Source: Vacuolonema iberomarrocanum LEGE 07170
GTDB lineage: Bacteria > Cyanobacteriota > Cyanobacteriia > Elainellales > Elainellaceae
Reading direction: 5' to 3'
Length of the DNA stretch: 64,000 bases
Assembly (NCBI GenBank): GCA_015207365.1
Contig: JADEXA010000001.1
Location: forward strand, 1 to 64,000
Made by a program: the position numbers and the translations under genes. Of this stretch, positions 9,676 to 19,205 are shown piece by piece; positions within the stretch are counted from its first letter, which is position 1; the number at the start of each line of letters is the position of its first letter. A model generated the notes under the pieces. That model had not been told where the DNA came from and ran no database searches. It saw only the letters and a list, made by a program, of their open reading frames with translations.

Positions 9676-9835
9676 ATCAACAACTCTTCGCTATCGCAGG
9701 GCATTCAAATTCATGATCATGTCACCAATCACCGGATAGATTGAAGTCATAACTTGGGCTGCAAAAGCAGTGGGCGATCGCTCAGATCCTGACCTTTTGT
9801 AGTAGTTGAAACTCCAACTTAAGGAGGTTACAGAA

Positions 9836-9884
9836 GTACAGGATAAAAAAATGAATCCCTGGCTTTCTGGGTTTTGTCCTGTAC
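9836..9884. terminator. Inverted repeat downstream of mfd
   Basis: GTACAGGATAAAA (9836-9848) and TTTTGTCCTGTAC (9872-9884) pair with one mismatch. An inner CCC/GGG stem and an A-run become U-rich on the minus strand. It lies 37 bases after the mfd stop and is a reasonable terminator for it. Confidence 0.5.
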
Positions 9885-9920
9885 TCAGAAAGGGTACAGA
9901 GAGGATGGTCGCTCATCCCA

Positions 9921-12900
9921 TCACACAGGCAGGGCTTTGGGAATGGCTCCCTGCATCCGGCTCAGCCAATCGAGCAGATTTTCCAGTTGCAGGTCCATGC
10001 TGAGGACGGCCAGCCCACGCACAGTAACTTTGCCGGGGGTGTAAACAAAACGGCCTTGCAAATGGCTGGGGAGCTTCTCCTTCAACAAATTCCAGGCGGG
10101 TTCCTCCATCGGCGTTTCGAGCATGACATGCTGCTTGCCTTCGGGGCGAATGCGGGAGAAGCCGAGTTTCTTGGCAATTTGCTTGAGCTTCATCACGCGC
10201 AACAGTTGCTCGGTGGCACTGGGAATCGGGCCGTAGCGATCGTTCCATTCCGCTGCAATTTGCGCCAGCTCGCCGGGTGTTTGCGCCGAAGCCATCTGCC
10301 GATAGGCGCTCATCTTTTGATCTAGGTCGGGAATGTAGTCGGCGGGGATAAAGGCCGTAACGCTGAGGTCGATCTGGGTGTCGTCTACCTGGGGAATTTC
10401 CTGTCCGCGAATTTCCTTGAGGGAATCCTCCAACATTTCCATATAGAGATCAAAGCCGATCGCATCCATCTGCCCCGACTGCTCGGCCCCCAAGAGATTG
10501 CCAACGCCCCGAATCTCCATATCGCGCATGGCAAGCTGGTAGCCGGAGCCGAGCTGGGTAAATTCTTGAATCGCACGCAGACGGCGACGGGCGGTTTCCG
10601 TCAGTTGAGTCTGCTTCGGGTAGAAGAGCCAGGCATGGGCTTGGATTCCCGCCCGTCCGACGCGACCGCGCAACTGATACAGCTGGGACAAACCAAACTT
10701 CTGGGCGTCTTCTACCAGAATGGTGTTGACGCGGGGAATATCGAGCCCTGACTCGATGATGGTGGTGCAGACGAGGATATCCGCTTCGCCGTTGCTGAAG
10801 GTGAGCATAGTGGATTCGAGCTCGCCCTCTTGCATCTGCCCGTGGGCGATCGCCAACCTCGCTCCCGGCACCATTTCCCGCAACTTCGTCGAAATCTCTT
10901 CAATGCCCTCCACCCGTGGCACCACATAAAACACCTGACCGCCGCGATCTAGCTCCTGGCGGATGGCCGTGCGGATCATCTCCGGGTCGTAGGGGGAAAG
11001 GTGAGTTTTGATCGGACGCCGAGAGGGCGGCGGTGTGGTGATCAGGCTCATTTCCCGTACCCCAGACAGGGCCATGTAGAGCGTTCGGGGAATCGGCGTA
11101 GCGCTAAGGGTGAGGACATCCACCTGGGTCTTTAGGGATTTGATTTTTTCCTTTTGGTTCACCCCAAACCGTTGCTCTTCATCGACCACGAGCAAGCCCA
11201 GATCTCGGAACTTCACGCTTTTGCCTAGCAACGCATGGGTTCCTACCACAATATCTAGCTCCCCTGTGTTAAGCCGTTGCAGAATATCCTTTTTCTCCTG
11301 GGCGGTGCGGAAGCGATTGAGTAGTCCCAGGTTGATGGGATAGGGGGCGAAACGCTCTTTGAGGGTGTGATAATGCTGCTGAGTCAGAATGGTGGTCGGC
11401 GCGAGCAGGGCAATCTGCTTGCCAGCGGTCACCGCTTTGAAAATAGCGCGGATGGCGACCTCCGTTTTGCCGAAACCCACATCCCCGCACACCAGTCGAT
11501 CCATCGGGCGGACATCTTCCATGTCCCGCTTCACGTCCTGGGTCGCCTTCAGTTGGTCAGGCGTAGGCTGGTACGGGAAAGAATCTTCCATCTCCTCTTG
11601 CCAAGGTGTATCGACCGGGTAAGAGAAACCTGTTTGCTGAGCCCGTTGGGCGTAGAGCTGGAGCAGATCAACCGCAACCTTTTTAACCGCTTTACGAACT
11701 TTGCCCTTGGTGCGCTCCCAGGCTTTGCCCGACATTTTATTCAGGTGAGGCTTGCCCTCGCCCATGCCCCGAAACCGGGACAGAGCGTTGAGTTGGTCGG
11801 CTGCTACTCGCAGGGTTCCGTCATCGTACTGAATAACGAGATATTCCCGCGTCTCGTTGTTAACGGTGAGGCTTTCGAGCTTGAGAAACTTGCCGATGCC
11901 ATGGTTGCGGTGGACGACGAAATCTCCGGGTTGTAGCTTGTTGGGATCGACCTGTTTGGAGGCCGCCCGGCGACGCTTACGAACGTAGTTGGGGGTCGCG
12001 AGGGTATGTTGCCCAAAGAATTCGCGGTCGGTAATGATAGCAATGCGGAAGGTGGGCAGGATGAAGCCCTCTAGCTCTGCCAGCCCGGTGTACTTAACCG
12101 CAACGGGAGTTTTTTGGGATTGCAGGCGATCGATCGCCGGATAGTCGTGCGGATTAGGCACAAACTGAGCGGGACAATCATGCTCCTGCAACAACGCCAC
12201 CGAGCGGGATGGCTGAGCCGACACAATCCACACGCTGAAATTGCGATCGCGCTCTTGTCGCACCAACTCAGCCAAACGACCAAACTGGTGGGGCGTAGAC
12301 GCAATGGGCCGACTGGAGAGGTTGAGGCCACGATTTTCCTCGGCCAGCTCCGACACATAAACGCAGTCGCGCAACGCCATCTGGGCAAAGGAATCGTCTG
12401 TGGTGCGATGGGTGGCAGGGAGAGGCGAATCGGCGGCATCAGAGACTTCCTGCCAGTGCTCCTCAGCATGTTCATACCAGCGATCGCCATGGGCTCGGCA
12501 TTGTTCGGGCTCATCAACGACCACCAGGGTTTGCGCAGGTAGGTAGTCCAACAGCGACGCGGGTTGGTCGTAGGCCAGTCCCAAAAATCGTCGGGCACCC
12601 TCCAGGTTTTGCCCTGCGGCCAGCCGCTCCTGTTCTTCGCTAGAGAGGTAGGTGGCAAGGCGGTCGGGATCATCACCTTGGGCGATCGCCTGCACAATCA
12701 GCGGCGAGAAGCTGGTGGGGGTGAGCACCAATTGCTTAATGCTGTCGAGGGAACGCTGGGTGGCCGGGTCAAACTCTCGAATTTTGTCCAGTTCATCCCC
12801 AAATAGCTCGAGGCGCACAGGCAATTCCGCCGACACTGGGAAGACATCCACGATGTCCCCCCGCCGACTCCACTGCCCCTCGGTTTCAACCAGCGACACC

Positions 12901-13415
12901 CGCTCGTAGCCCAGATCCGCCAATTGCCGACTCATCCCCTCCAGATCTAGCTCCATGCCCGTCTGCACCGTCAGGCAAAACGGACGGAAGGCAGCTTTCG
13001 GTGGCAGGTGGGGCTGCAGAGCCCGTTCGGTTGTCACGACCGCGACAGTTCGCTCATCCGCATCGGACTCACCTTCAGCCGTCACCAGATCGGCCAGCAC
13101 CTGCAACTGCCCCCAGACCATTTCCGATTCGGGGTCAAAGGGTTCGTAGGGCGATGCCTCTGACGTGGGGTAGAAGGCAACCGTTGCCCAGCCCATCGCC
13201 TCTAGTTGTGCCGTCCAGCGTCCGGCCTCTTCCAGGGTGGCGGCGACCACCAGCAACGGACGCTTTTGGGACTGGGCCAGGGCCGACACTGCCAGACCTT
13301 TGGGGATGCGGGCGATGCCATTGAGGTGCAGCGATCGCTGCTGAGCCAGCTTGGAGACCAGCTCAGAGGTGAGGGGCGATCGCCCCATCAGTCGAACGAT
13401 TGACGAAAAAGCCAT
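9921..13415 (-). CDS. mfd: Transcription-repair coupling factor Mfd
   Basis: An ATP-dependent translocase that removes RNA polymerase stalled at DNA lesions and recruits UvrA. From N to C it has a UvrB-homology module, the RNAP-interaction domain opening at [17 protein letters not shown], and superfamily 2 motor domains with Walker [17 protein letters not shown], the DEEQ box VVDEEQRFG and [24 protein letters not shown] and the C-terminal TRCF domain complete it. The frame extends 16 codons upstream, but [19 protein letters not shown] at 13415 is the usual cyanobacterial start, giving 1164 aa. It is followed by a hairpin and preceded by the repeat-rich gap to infC. Confidence 0.97.
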   Translation of the reverse strand: MAFSSIVRLMGRSPLTSELVSKLAQQRSLHLNGIARIPKGLAVSALAQSQKRPLLVVAATLEEAGRWTAQLEAMGWATVAFYPTSEASPYEPFDPESEMVWGQLQVLADLVTAEGESDADERTVAVVTTERALQPHLPPKAAFRPFCLTVQTGMELDLEGMSRQLADLGYERVSLVETEGQWSRRGDIVDVFPVSAELPVRLELFGDELDKIREFDPATQRSLDSIKQLVLTPTSFSPLIVQAIAQGDDPDRLATYLSSEEQERLAAGQNLEGARRFLGLAYDQPASLLDYLPAQTLVVVDEPEQCRAHGDRWYEHAEEHWQEVSDAADSPLPATHRTTDDSFAQMALRDCVYVSELAEENRGLNLSSRPIASTPHQFGRLAELVRQERDRNFSVWIVSAQPSRSVALLQEHDCPAQFVPNPHDYPAIDRLQSQKTPVAVKYTGLAELEGFILPTFRIAIITDREFFGQHTLATPNYVRKRRRAASKQVDPNKLQPGDFVVHRNHGIGKFLKLESLTVNNETREYLVIQYDDGTLRVAADQLNALSRFRGMGEGKPHLNKMSGKAWERTKGKVRKAVKKVAVDLLQLYAQRAQQTGFSYPVDTPWQEEMEDSFPYQPTPDQLKATQDVKRDMEDVRPMDRLVCGDVGFGKTEVAIRAIFKAVTAGKQIALLAPTTILTQQHYHTLKERFAPYPINLGLLNRFRTAQEKKDILQRLNTGELDIVVGTHALLGKSVKFRDLGLLVVDEEQRFGVNQKEKIKSLKTQVDVLTLSATPIPRTLYMALSGVREMSLITTPPPSRRPIKTHLSPYDPEMIRTAIRQELDRGGQVFYVVPRVEGIEEISTKLREMVPGARLAIAHGQMQEGELESTMLTFSNGEADILVCTTIIESGLDIPRVNTILVEDAQKFGLSQLYQLRGRVGRAGIQAHAWLFYPKQTQLTETARRRLRAIQEFTQLGSGYQLAMRDMEIRGVGNLLGAEQSGQMDAIGFDLYMEMLEDSLKEIRGQEIPQVDDTQIDLSVTAFIPADYIPDLDQKMSAYRQMASAQTPGELAQIAAEWNDRYGPIPSATEQLLRVMKLKQIAKKLGFSRIRPEGKQHVMLETPMEEPAWNLLKEKLPSHLQGRFVYTPGKVTVRGLAVLSMDLQLENLLDWLSRMQGAIPKALPV

Positions 13416-13699
13416 AGATGCCGGGGAGGACGAGCGAGAAAGTGAGTGAGTGACCTGCGACAAGGTTCTATATCCAGGGTCACATCTTTAGATTTTAGAG
13501 GGTGTTTGAAAAGTTGATTTTGTGCGCACCGCATACACTCAATCATTACCCCCACGATTCTTGGCGTTGCTGGTTCTGGGCATTGCTGACAAGCAACGCC
13601 CGATTCTTTAACCAGCCTCTGATAAGGCAGGTATGGATTTCCTACGGCGATCGCCCCATGGGATCCCGAATTCATACCATTGCGATGAGAACCAAAATT

Positions 13700-13748
13700 C
13701 AATCATTACTTGAAACCCTCGCAGCGCAAGGGTTTCAAGTAATGATTG
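13700..13748. repeat. Palindrome, family E (E1)
   Basis: The 20-bp arms CAATCATTACTTGAAACCCT and complement surround CGCAGCGCA. CAATCATTAC also occurs at about 13540. A further inverted pair GGCGTTGCT/AGCAACGCC lies at 13563-13600. Together these fill the mfd-infC gap; no gene is supported there. Confidence 0.75.
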
Positions 13749-13815
13749 GGTGCGGATTCTGAGAGAATTGAGATCAGTTCCATTCGCTAAGAGTCCCTTA
13801 CAGCGGAACTGAAAC

Positions 13816-13880
13816 AAAACTTGCGTCATCCTGAGGGAATTCGTTGATGGTGTAGCCGCGACATGACCATAATCGCAACA
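13816..13880. repeat. Decayed family F double hairpin (F4)
   Basis: AAAACTTGCGTCATCCTGAG, then TTCGTTGATGGTGTAGCCGCG, aligns base for base with the family F copy at 22571-22645, but the second arms no longer match. It lies downstream of infC. Confidence 0.5.
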
Positions 13881-13993
13881 AGATACCTATCCAAAAACGG
13901 CCAAATCCCTGGAACCGAAAAGATCCCAGGGATTTCAATTATGATTGACCCGCATCTGAGTCAGAGCGGAAGTCTCTGGGGTCTGAGAGGCAA

Positions 13994-14485
13994 TTAGCTG
14001 GGGGTCATTTGCACAATCAGGGCACGCTTGTCAAAAGATTGCAGGTTGCCAGCATCACCCAGATCCTTCACGATGCGATCCAGCAATTCGATGGCGCGAT
14101 CGCGGTTCTGGTGTTCTCGTCCGCGCAAACGAACCTGAAACTTTACAGCATTTCCTTTTTCCAGCCATTCAATGGCTCGACTCACGCGCAGGCTGTAGTC
14201 CGATTCACCCACATTGGGGCGCAGTCGTACCTCCTTCAGCGTGGGCTTGGCATGCTGCTGCTGCCGCTTCCGCTTTTTCTGCTGATATTGATGCTTGCCA
14301 TGATCCAGGATCTTGGCGACCGGGACTTCTTTCCCATCTGAAACGACGACCAGATCCAATCCGGCACTCTCAGCAATTTTTAGCGCTTCGCGAGTATCTA
14401 TGACACCGCGGTTTTCATTTTCATGGTCGATCAAAAGAACCTGGGGTGCTTTGATGCGACGATTCACAAGCTGATTTGTAGCGAT
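13994..14485 (-). CDS. infC: Translation initiation factor IF-3, probable AUC start
   Basis: IF-3 binds the 30S subunit and checks start codons and initiator tRNA. The N-domain (RRIKAPQVLLIDHENENRG) and C-domain (RLRGREHQNRDRAIELL, ending ALIVQMTPS) are joined by a lysine-rich linker. It is somewhat divergent: the usual PPVCKIMDYGK reads VPVAKILDHGK, so it may be a second IF-3 paralogue. No ATG or GTG fits the expected N-terminus. A perfect GGAGG lies eight bases before an ATC at 14485, giving 163 aa beginning ATNQLVN. A TTG five codons further upstream overlaps that GGAGG, so it is a poor start. Non-AUG starts are known for infC and allow IF-3 to repress its own translation. Confidence 0.88.
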   Translation of the reverse strand: MATNQLVNRRIKAPQVLLIDHENENRGVIDTREALKIAESAGLDLVVVSDGKEVPVAKILDHGKHQYQQKKRKRQQQHAKPTLKEVRLRPNVGESDYSLRVSRAIEWLEKGNAVKFQVRLRGREHQNRDRAIELLDRIVKDLGDAGNLQSFDKRALIVQMTPS

Positions 14486-14990
14486 AAGCCTACCCTCCAA
14501 AAAAACTCTTACAAAAGTCCAACATTACAGCAAAAGAGATAAACGGATAACGTCCGTCGCTCTCTATACATATTAGCGAATCTATCGGGCTACACCTAGC
14601 TAGAGTTACAGAAAGCAACTCGCCGGTCGATAAAGAATACTTAACATCGTATTTCGAGCCATTCATCTCAATCAGAAGCCGTTCAATTAGACGCGGTTCA
14701 ATCGGAGGAGGCCTTTTATCCGGAAGATGATTGCAATCCAGAAGACGACCGTGTCAATCGCCAGAGAATGCTACTTTCGTCTATAACAGAACTCATTATG
14801 CCTCTCACCCTGGTTCACCTTTTGCATCCTATGGATCCCTCCATATCCACTCTCGTCACGGCTTTACTGCACGGATGCATGAAGTGAATGGGTTTACTGT
14901 CAATGAATAGATTTGACACTCAGTGGTACCTTTACTTCTCACCCCCTCATTTCAGTCTTCTAACGATCCTGTGATCGACCTCATACGGTA
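14486..14990. other. Gene-poor gap with a startless open frame
   Basis: No gene is supported here. One plus-strand frame is open from 14645 to a TGA at 14885-14887 (81 codons) and reads like protein (AVQLDAVQSEEAFYPEDD, later MPLTLVHLLHP), but it has no ATG, GTG or TTG in its first 40 codons and no ribosome binding site. It could be a gene remnant. Confidence 0.35.
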
Positions 14991-16337
14991 ATGTCCTCCG
15001 TCTCCTTCGAAATTCTGATTCTACTGATCTTAATCTTGGCAAACGGCTTGTTTGCGATGTCGGAAATGTCGATTGTGTCGGCTCGCAAGATTCGGCTGGC
15101 CGACCAAGCAGAGAAAGGCGATCGCCGGGCCCAAGCCGCCCTCAATTTGGCAACCTCGCCCAATCGTTTTCTGGCCACGATTCAGGTGGGAATCACGGTC
15201 GTTGGCATTCTGGCGGGGGCCGTTGGAGGCGCAACCCTATCAGGAACGCTGGCCGAGCTGCTAGCTACAATCCCCATCTTGGAAGAGTACAGCCAACCCC
15301 TCGGCTTTGCCTTGGTGGTTGCGATCACCGCCTATCTCTCGTTGATTTTGGGGGAGCTGGTGCCGAAACGATTGGCCTTGAGCGACCCAGAGGCGATCGC
15401 CATTCGCATTGCCCGACCGATGAACCGATTGTCGGCGATCGCCTATCCTATCGTTCATCTCCTGAGCCTCTCTACAGAGGCTGTGATGGCGCTTCTGGGC
15501 GTTCAGTCCATGGCCGACGAAGACCAATTTGTCACTGAAGATGAAATTAAGGTCATGGTGCGGCAGGGGGCAGAAGCTGGCATGTTCGAAGCCGCCGAGC
15601 AAGACATGGTGGAGCGTGTGTTCCATCTTGCCGATCAATACATCACCGCCCTGATGACGCCTCGCTTGGATATCGTGTGGCTCGACATCAATGATCCCGA
15701 AGAGATCAACCGCAAGAAATTAATTGACACTGGGCATGGTCGCTATCCGGTCTGCCAGGATTATCTAGATAATGTGTTGGGCGTCACCTATGTCACAGAC
15801 TTGCTGCCCCGTGCACTCAACGGCGAGCCGATGGATTTGACGCACAATTTCCGCAAGCCGCTCTTTGTCCCCGAGCGCACCACAGCGTTGAAGGCACTAG
15901 AGGTATTTCAGCAGTCTGGAACCCACATGGCGCTTGTTGTCGATGAGTATGGCATCTTGCAAGGGCTCGTGACCCTCAATGATGTAATGGAAGTGGTAAT
16001 CGGCGATATTCCCTTTGCCGACCATGACTACGAGTCCCCCATCGTGCAACGGGAAGATGGCTCCTGGCTACTCGATGGGATGGTCACCATTGATAAACTT
16101 AAAGAGGTGTTTGAGCTAAATGCGTTGCCAGGAGAAGCACGGGGCAGCTATCAAACCCTAGGTGGGTTCGTCATTTCGCAACTGGGTCGCATTCCCGCCG
16201 CTGCCGACTACTTTGAGTGGGCCGGGCTGCGCTTTGAAGTGATGGATATGGATGGCAATCGGGTGGACAAGATCTTGATCATGCCGGCTGACCCTCCCAA
16301 ACCAACGAACGTTCCCATGACCTATGGGCGGCGTTGA
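14991..16337 (+). CDS. CNNM/CorC-type membrane protein with CBS pair
   Basis: A 448-aa integral membrane protein of the family called hemolysin-like or CNNM/CorC, thought to act in magnesium or cobalt export. The DUF21 transmembrane domain spans about residues 1-190, with helices at 8-26, 63-85 and 100-125 and the GELVPKRLAL motif. Two CBS domains follow (about 210-335: TPRLDIVWLDI, and MALVVDEYGILQGLVTLNDV). The C-terminal CorC/HlyC transporter-associated domain is at about 350-435 (DGMVTIDKLKEVF). It appears single, flanked by long intergenic stretches. Confidence 0.93.
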   Translation: MSSVSFEILILLILILANGLFAMSEMSIVSARKIRLADQAEKGDRRAQAALNLATSPNRFLATIQVGITVVGILAGAVGGATLSGTLAELLATIPILEEYSQPLGFALVVAITAYLSLILGELVPKRLALSDPEAIAIRIARPMNRLSAIAYPIVHLLSLSTEAVMALLGVQSMADEDQFVTEDEIKVMVRQGAEAGMFEAAEQDMVERVFHLADQYITALMTPRLDIVWLDINDPEEINRKKLIDTGHGRYPVCQDYLDNVLGVTYVTDLLPRALNGEPMDLTHNFRKPLFVPERTTALKALEVFQQSGTHMALVVDEYGILQGLVTLNDVMEVVIGDIPFADHDYESPIVQREDGSWLLDGMVTIDKLKEVFELNALPGEARGSYQTLGGFVISQLGRIPAAADYFEWAGLRFEVMDMDGNRVDKILIMPADPPKPTNVPMTYGRR

Positions 16338-16471
16338 CGGGAGCTGGGATCTAGCTCTAGGAACTCACGTCACGGTCATGGGAATCTCGTCATTTTCACG
16401 GATCGTCGATTTTTTCCAAGATCTGTCCAAACTAGGGGGCTGGTGTCATGTCAACTCTATGAAAACCAAAA

Positions 16472-16522
16472 CCAACCCTTTTTTGAAACCCTTACGTCGC
16501 CAGGATTTCAAAAAAGGGTTGG
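16472..16522. repeat. Palindrome, family E (E2)
   Basis: CCAACCCTTTTTTGAAACC pairs with GGATTTCAAAAAAGGGTTGG with one mismatch around a short loop. It lies 135 bases after the CorC-type gene and may end its transcript. The rest of 16338-16952 shows no supported gene. Confidence 0.7.
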
Positions 16523-16952
16523 TAGCTGGATCCCAGAGAATTGGTATACCTTTGAGTTTCTGGGATGGGCAATCGCCCAAGCAACCTTACCGAAAGTGAA
16601 AAAAAGATCCCTCAGAAAATTCTCGGAAACAAAATGAGCGTTTTTGAATCTAATAATGCAGGCGATCGTGCGGCAGCCATCTCTCGCATACTTTTGCGTC
16701 GAGCCGAGTCGGCTTTAGCCATTTCGATAACGTTTGGCAGACTGCCTCACGCCCCCTTATTCGTTGATCGCACTGCACGTTGCATTGTGGTTTCTCCATT
16801 CACCTTCGTCACCTGTCTAGTACCTACACTCTGATCCCCATTTTTCAAACGACACCTTGCGTTGCTGTTTCACCTCGCATTTCCCCTTCATGCGATTTTC
16901 CGTCCAGAAATTACTTCTCACGCATTCAATCGTCACTTCCTTGGATAAAGTT

Positions 16953-17780
16953 ATGAACGTTTTTCGGAAGTCCCCTATGACCTTCACTGGGCTAAGTCAA
17001 GCCGGTCGCTCCCTACTCCAGATTGGCTTGGCCGCTAGCTTGTTGCTGAGTGCGGTGCCGATGACCGCCTTTGCCATTGACTTTGTACCTCCCAACCGTG
17101 GAATGCCCGGACGGCGCGAAGGAGGTGGGACCCGTGGATGCTGGGGTAACGCCAACAGTATCCCGACGGATACCCGTCTAACGGCTCTAGTACCCGCTGA
17201 GAACTTTGGCTACACTCTAGAATCTTCGCCCTCGTTCTTCGTTTACATTCCGAGCTTCTTTGCTGAAAAGACGGTGGCTGCCCAGTTTGAGATTATAAAT
17301 GAGGCGGGCGATCGCCTTTATGAGGCGACCTATCAGACGTCTCAGGAATCTGGACTCATCCGCATCAACCTGCCTGAAGATGCCAACTTTAGCGGATTAG
17401 AAGTTGGCCAAGACTACAACTGGGCCTTCACTCTGGTTTGTGACATCAATGACCCCTCGGGCAACCTAGTGGTCGATAGCTGGATTCAGCGCATCGAACC
17501 CGATGTGGAGCTGGCCGAGGCTCTACAAACTGCCCCAGCCGAGCAGGTTCCCGACCTTTATGCCCAGGCCGGAGTTTGGCATGATACCCTCACCAGCCTG
17601 GCGGATCTGCCTAACGGTGACCAACCACAGGAGATGGAACGCTGGCGTACACTTCTCAATGAAGTTGGGTTGACGGCTGTGGCGCAGGAACTCGTCCCCG
17701 AATCGGTCAGTGTTTTCCCTGTGCCGGAAGACGCCGCGGCTCCCGAGGACACCGCAGCTCCCGAGGACGCTGAGCTTTAA
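16953..17780 (+). CDS. DUF928 family secreted protein
   Basis: An exported 275-aa protein of the mostly cyanobacterial DUF928 family, function unknown. The frame extends 32 codons upstream, but the ATG at 16953 gives a sensible N-terminus with a signal peptide (SLLQIGLAASLLLSAVPMTAFA). The mature part opens with the family signature PPNRGMPGRREGGGTRG and continues with LTALVPAENFGYT, FFVYIPSF and DYNWAFTLVC. The C-terminus has a repeated tail rich in Ala, Pro, Glu and Asp. A second DUF928 gene lies 450 bases downstream. DUF928 genes often occur with CHAT-TPR genes in cyanobacteria, and several of those lie further along this window. Confidence 0.85.
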   Translation: MNVFRKSPMTFTGLSQAGRSLLQIGLAASLLLSAVPMTAFAIDFVPPNRGMPGRREGGGTRGCWGNANSIPTDTRLTALVPAENFGYTLESSPSFFVYIPSFFAEKTVAAQFEIINEAGDRLYEATYQTSQESGLIRINLPEDANFSGLEVGQDYNWAFTLVCDINDPSGNLVVDSWIQRIEPDVELAEALQTAPAEQVPDLYAQAGVWHDTLTSLADLPNGDQPQEMERWRTLLNEVGLTAVAQELVPESVSVFPVPEDAAAPEDTAAPEDAEL

Positions 17781-17875
17781 TCTGCTCTAGATAGTTATTC
17801 CCAGGCGCAACGGAAAGGTTGACCAGCGTAGCTATCTCTGCCACCCTGGCTCTCTACCTAGCGTTTTATCAAGCG

Positions 17876-17905
17876 TAAAAGTGGGTGTGCCAACGCCCAC
17901 TTTTA
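17876..17905. terminator. Bidirectional terminator after the first DUF928 gene
   Basis: TAAAAGTGGG and CCCACTTTTA pair perfectly, with A and T runs at the stem base. The following stretch to 18229 holds no supported gene, only HIP1 sites and the leader of the next gene. Confidence 0.75.
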
Positions 17906-18229
17906 TGTCTCTTCAATTCAAACCTGTGGGGCGATCGCCGTCCTGTTCCTCTCACCCAAAAGCAATTGCAGATCCCCCGTTTGAACGTCAGATTTTGGCT
18001 GATCCCGCTTGCGGATGCTTGGAAGAGAGGGTTAGGCGTTTACCAGCATCAGCGGTATCTTGGAGGAAGCTAACGCTACGTTTCCACCGTATGTTTTGGC
18101 GATCGCCCATGCGTACTTTCCGCTAACTCCAAGACTAAAAACTATCTGAATCGTCGCTTCATTCACGCTGCCACAGGTTTTCAAAATCTTTAATTTCAGC
18201 CATATCCCTCAACTCAGAGGATCATAAAT

Positions 18230-18970
18230 ATGAAACTTTCTATGCTGCACACTCGTCGAGTGATCACGTCACTTTCATTACTTGTAGGTGCCAGTCTGAT
18301 TGGTCTATCGACGTCCGTTTTGGCGCAGTACACGCCGCCAGATCGGGGGTTGCCCGGACGCCGCGAGGGCGGTGGCACACGAGGAGGGACAGAAGCTTGT
18401 GTGGTGGGCGATCGCTCCATGGTGGCGCTGATCCCCGAAACGGTTTTCGGAACCACCGTCAAAGAAGACCCGACGCTCTACTGGTATGTTCCAGCCGTAA
18501 ATGCCGTCGCCCTGGAATTTTTGCTCTATGACGAGGCGGGCAATGAGGTGTTTGCCCAGACGCTGCCGCCCACCAGCGAAGCCGGTATTGTCAGCATCAA
18601 AGTCCCGACCACGGGTGAAGGGGAACAGGCGACTTCGCGCTTGGATGTCAACGAAGACTATCATTGGTTTTTCTCCATTGTGTGTAATGAGAGCGATCGC
18701 TCAGCCGATGTGTTTGCCGAAGGCTGGGTTCGTCGCATTCCTCTCACCGATCCGTTGGACGGCCAGCTACAGGCGGTTCCTCCAACCCAACAAGCCGAGG
18801 TCTTCGCCGATGCTGGGATCTGGTATGACGCCCTGGATGCAAATGTCCAGGTCCGCTGTGAAGCCCCCGACGATGCGTCTCTGACCAACCAATGGGTCGA
18901 TTTACTAGGTTCTGTCGGGTTGGAAGCTGTGGCAGACGCTTCCTTCACCTCAGCCTGCACCGCAAACTAA
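18230..18970 (+). CDS. DUF928 family secreted protein
   Basis: A second DUF928 protein, 246 aa, with a signal peptide (residues 1-32, ending STSVLA-QY) and the signature PPDRGLPGRREGGGTRG. Then come MVALIPETVFGTT, YWYVPAV, VNEDYHWFFSIVC and a late Cys pair. It is clearly a paralogue of the gene upstream, with the same domain order but low identity outside the motifs, so the duplication is old. GAGGA lies seven bases before the ATG. The family is exported; a cell-envelope role is inference. Confidence 0.87.
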   Translation: MKLSMLHTRRVITSLSLLVGASLIGLSTSVLAQYTPPDRGLPGRREGGGTRGGTEACVVGDRSMVALIPETVFGTTVKEDPTLYWYVPAVNAVALEFLLYDEAGNEVFAQTLPPTSEAGIVSIKVPTTGEGEQATSRLDVNEDYHWFFSIVCNESDRSADVFAEGWVRRIPLTDPLDGQLQAVPPTQQAEVFADAGIWYDALDANVQVRCEAPDDASLTNQWVDLLGSVGLEAVADASFTSACTAN

Positions 18971-18989
18971 AGGGGGGGTGCTGATTGGG

Positions 18990-19062
18990 GGGATGATTTT
19001 TTGAGAAGGAGCGCGTATTACGCGCTCCTTCTCAAAAAATCATCCCTGGATTCTGCAATGCC
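18990..19062. repeat. Palindrome, family D, complete copy (D3)
   Basis: A perfect 26+5+26 palindrome (18990-19046): outer GGGATGATTTTTTGAGAAG, inner GAGCGCG, loop TATTA, followed by the tail TGGATTCTGCAATGCC. It lies 20 bases after the second DUF928 gene. Its right half is identical to 127-177. Confidence 0.85.
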
Positions 19063-19205
19063 AAAGGGGGAGCCATACCCACCGTTCAGGTCTGAACATC
19101 ACCTTGCGGGAACGATGTCCTAGGTTTGCCTGCGGTGCGGTAGGCTGGCGATAGCGAGAACGCCATACTCGACGTTCGGCATTCTAGAGGACTATTCCTG
19201 TCGCC

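Noticed and set aside
9806..10003. Small plus-strand gene after AAGGAGG near 9820
   Set aside because: No start codon within 15 bases of the AAGGAGG; the next ATG lies inside the mfd terminator hairpin and the frame overlaps mfd.
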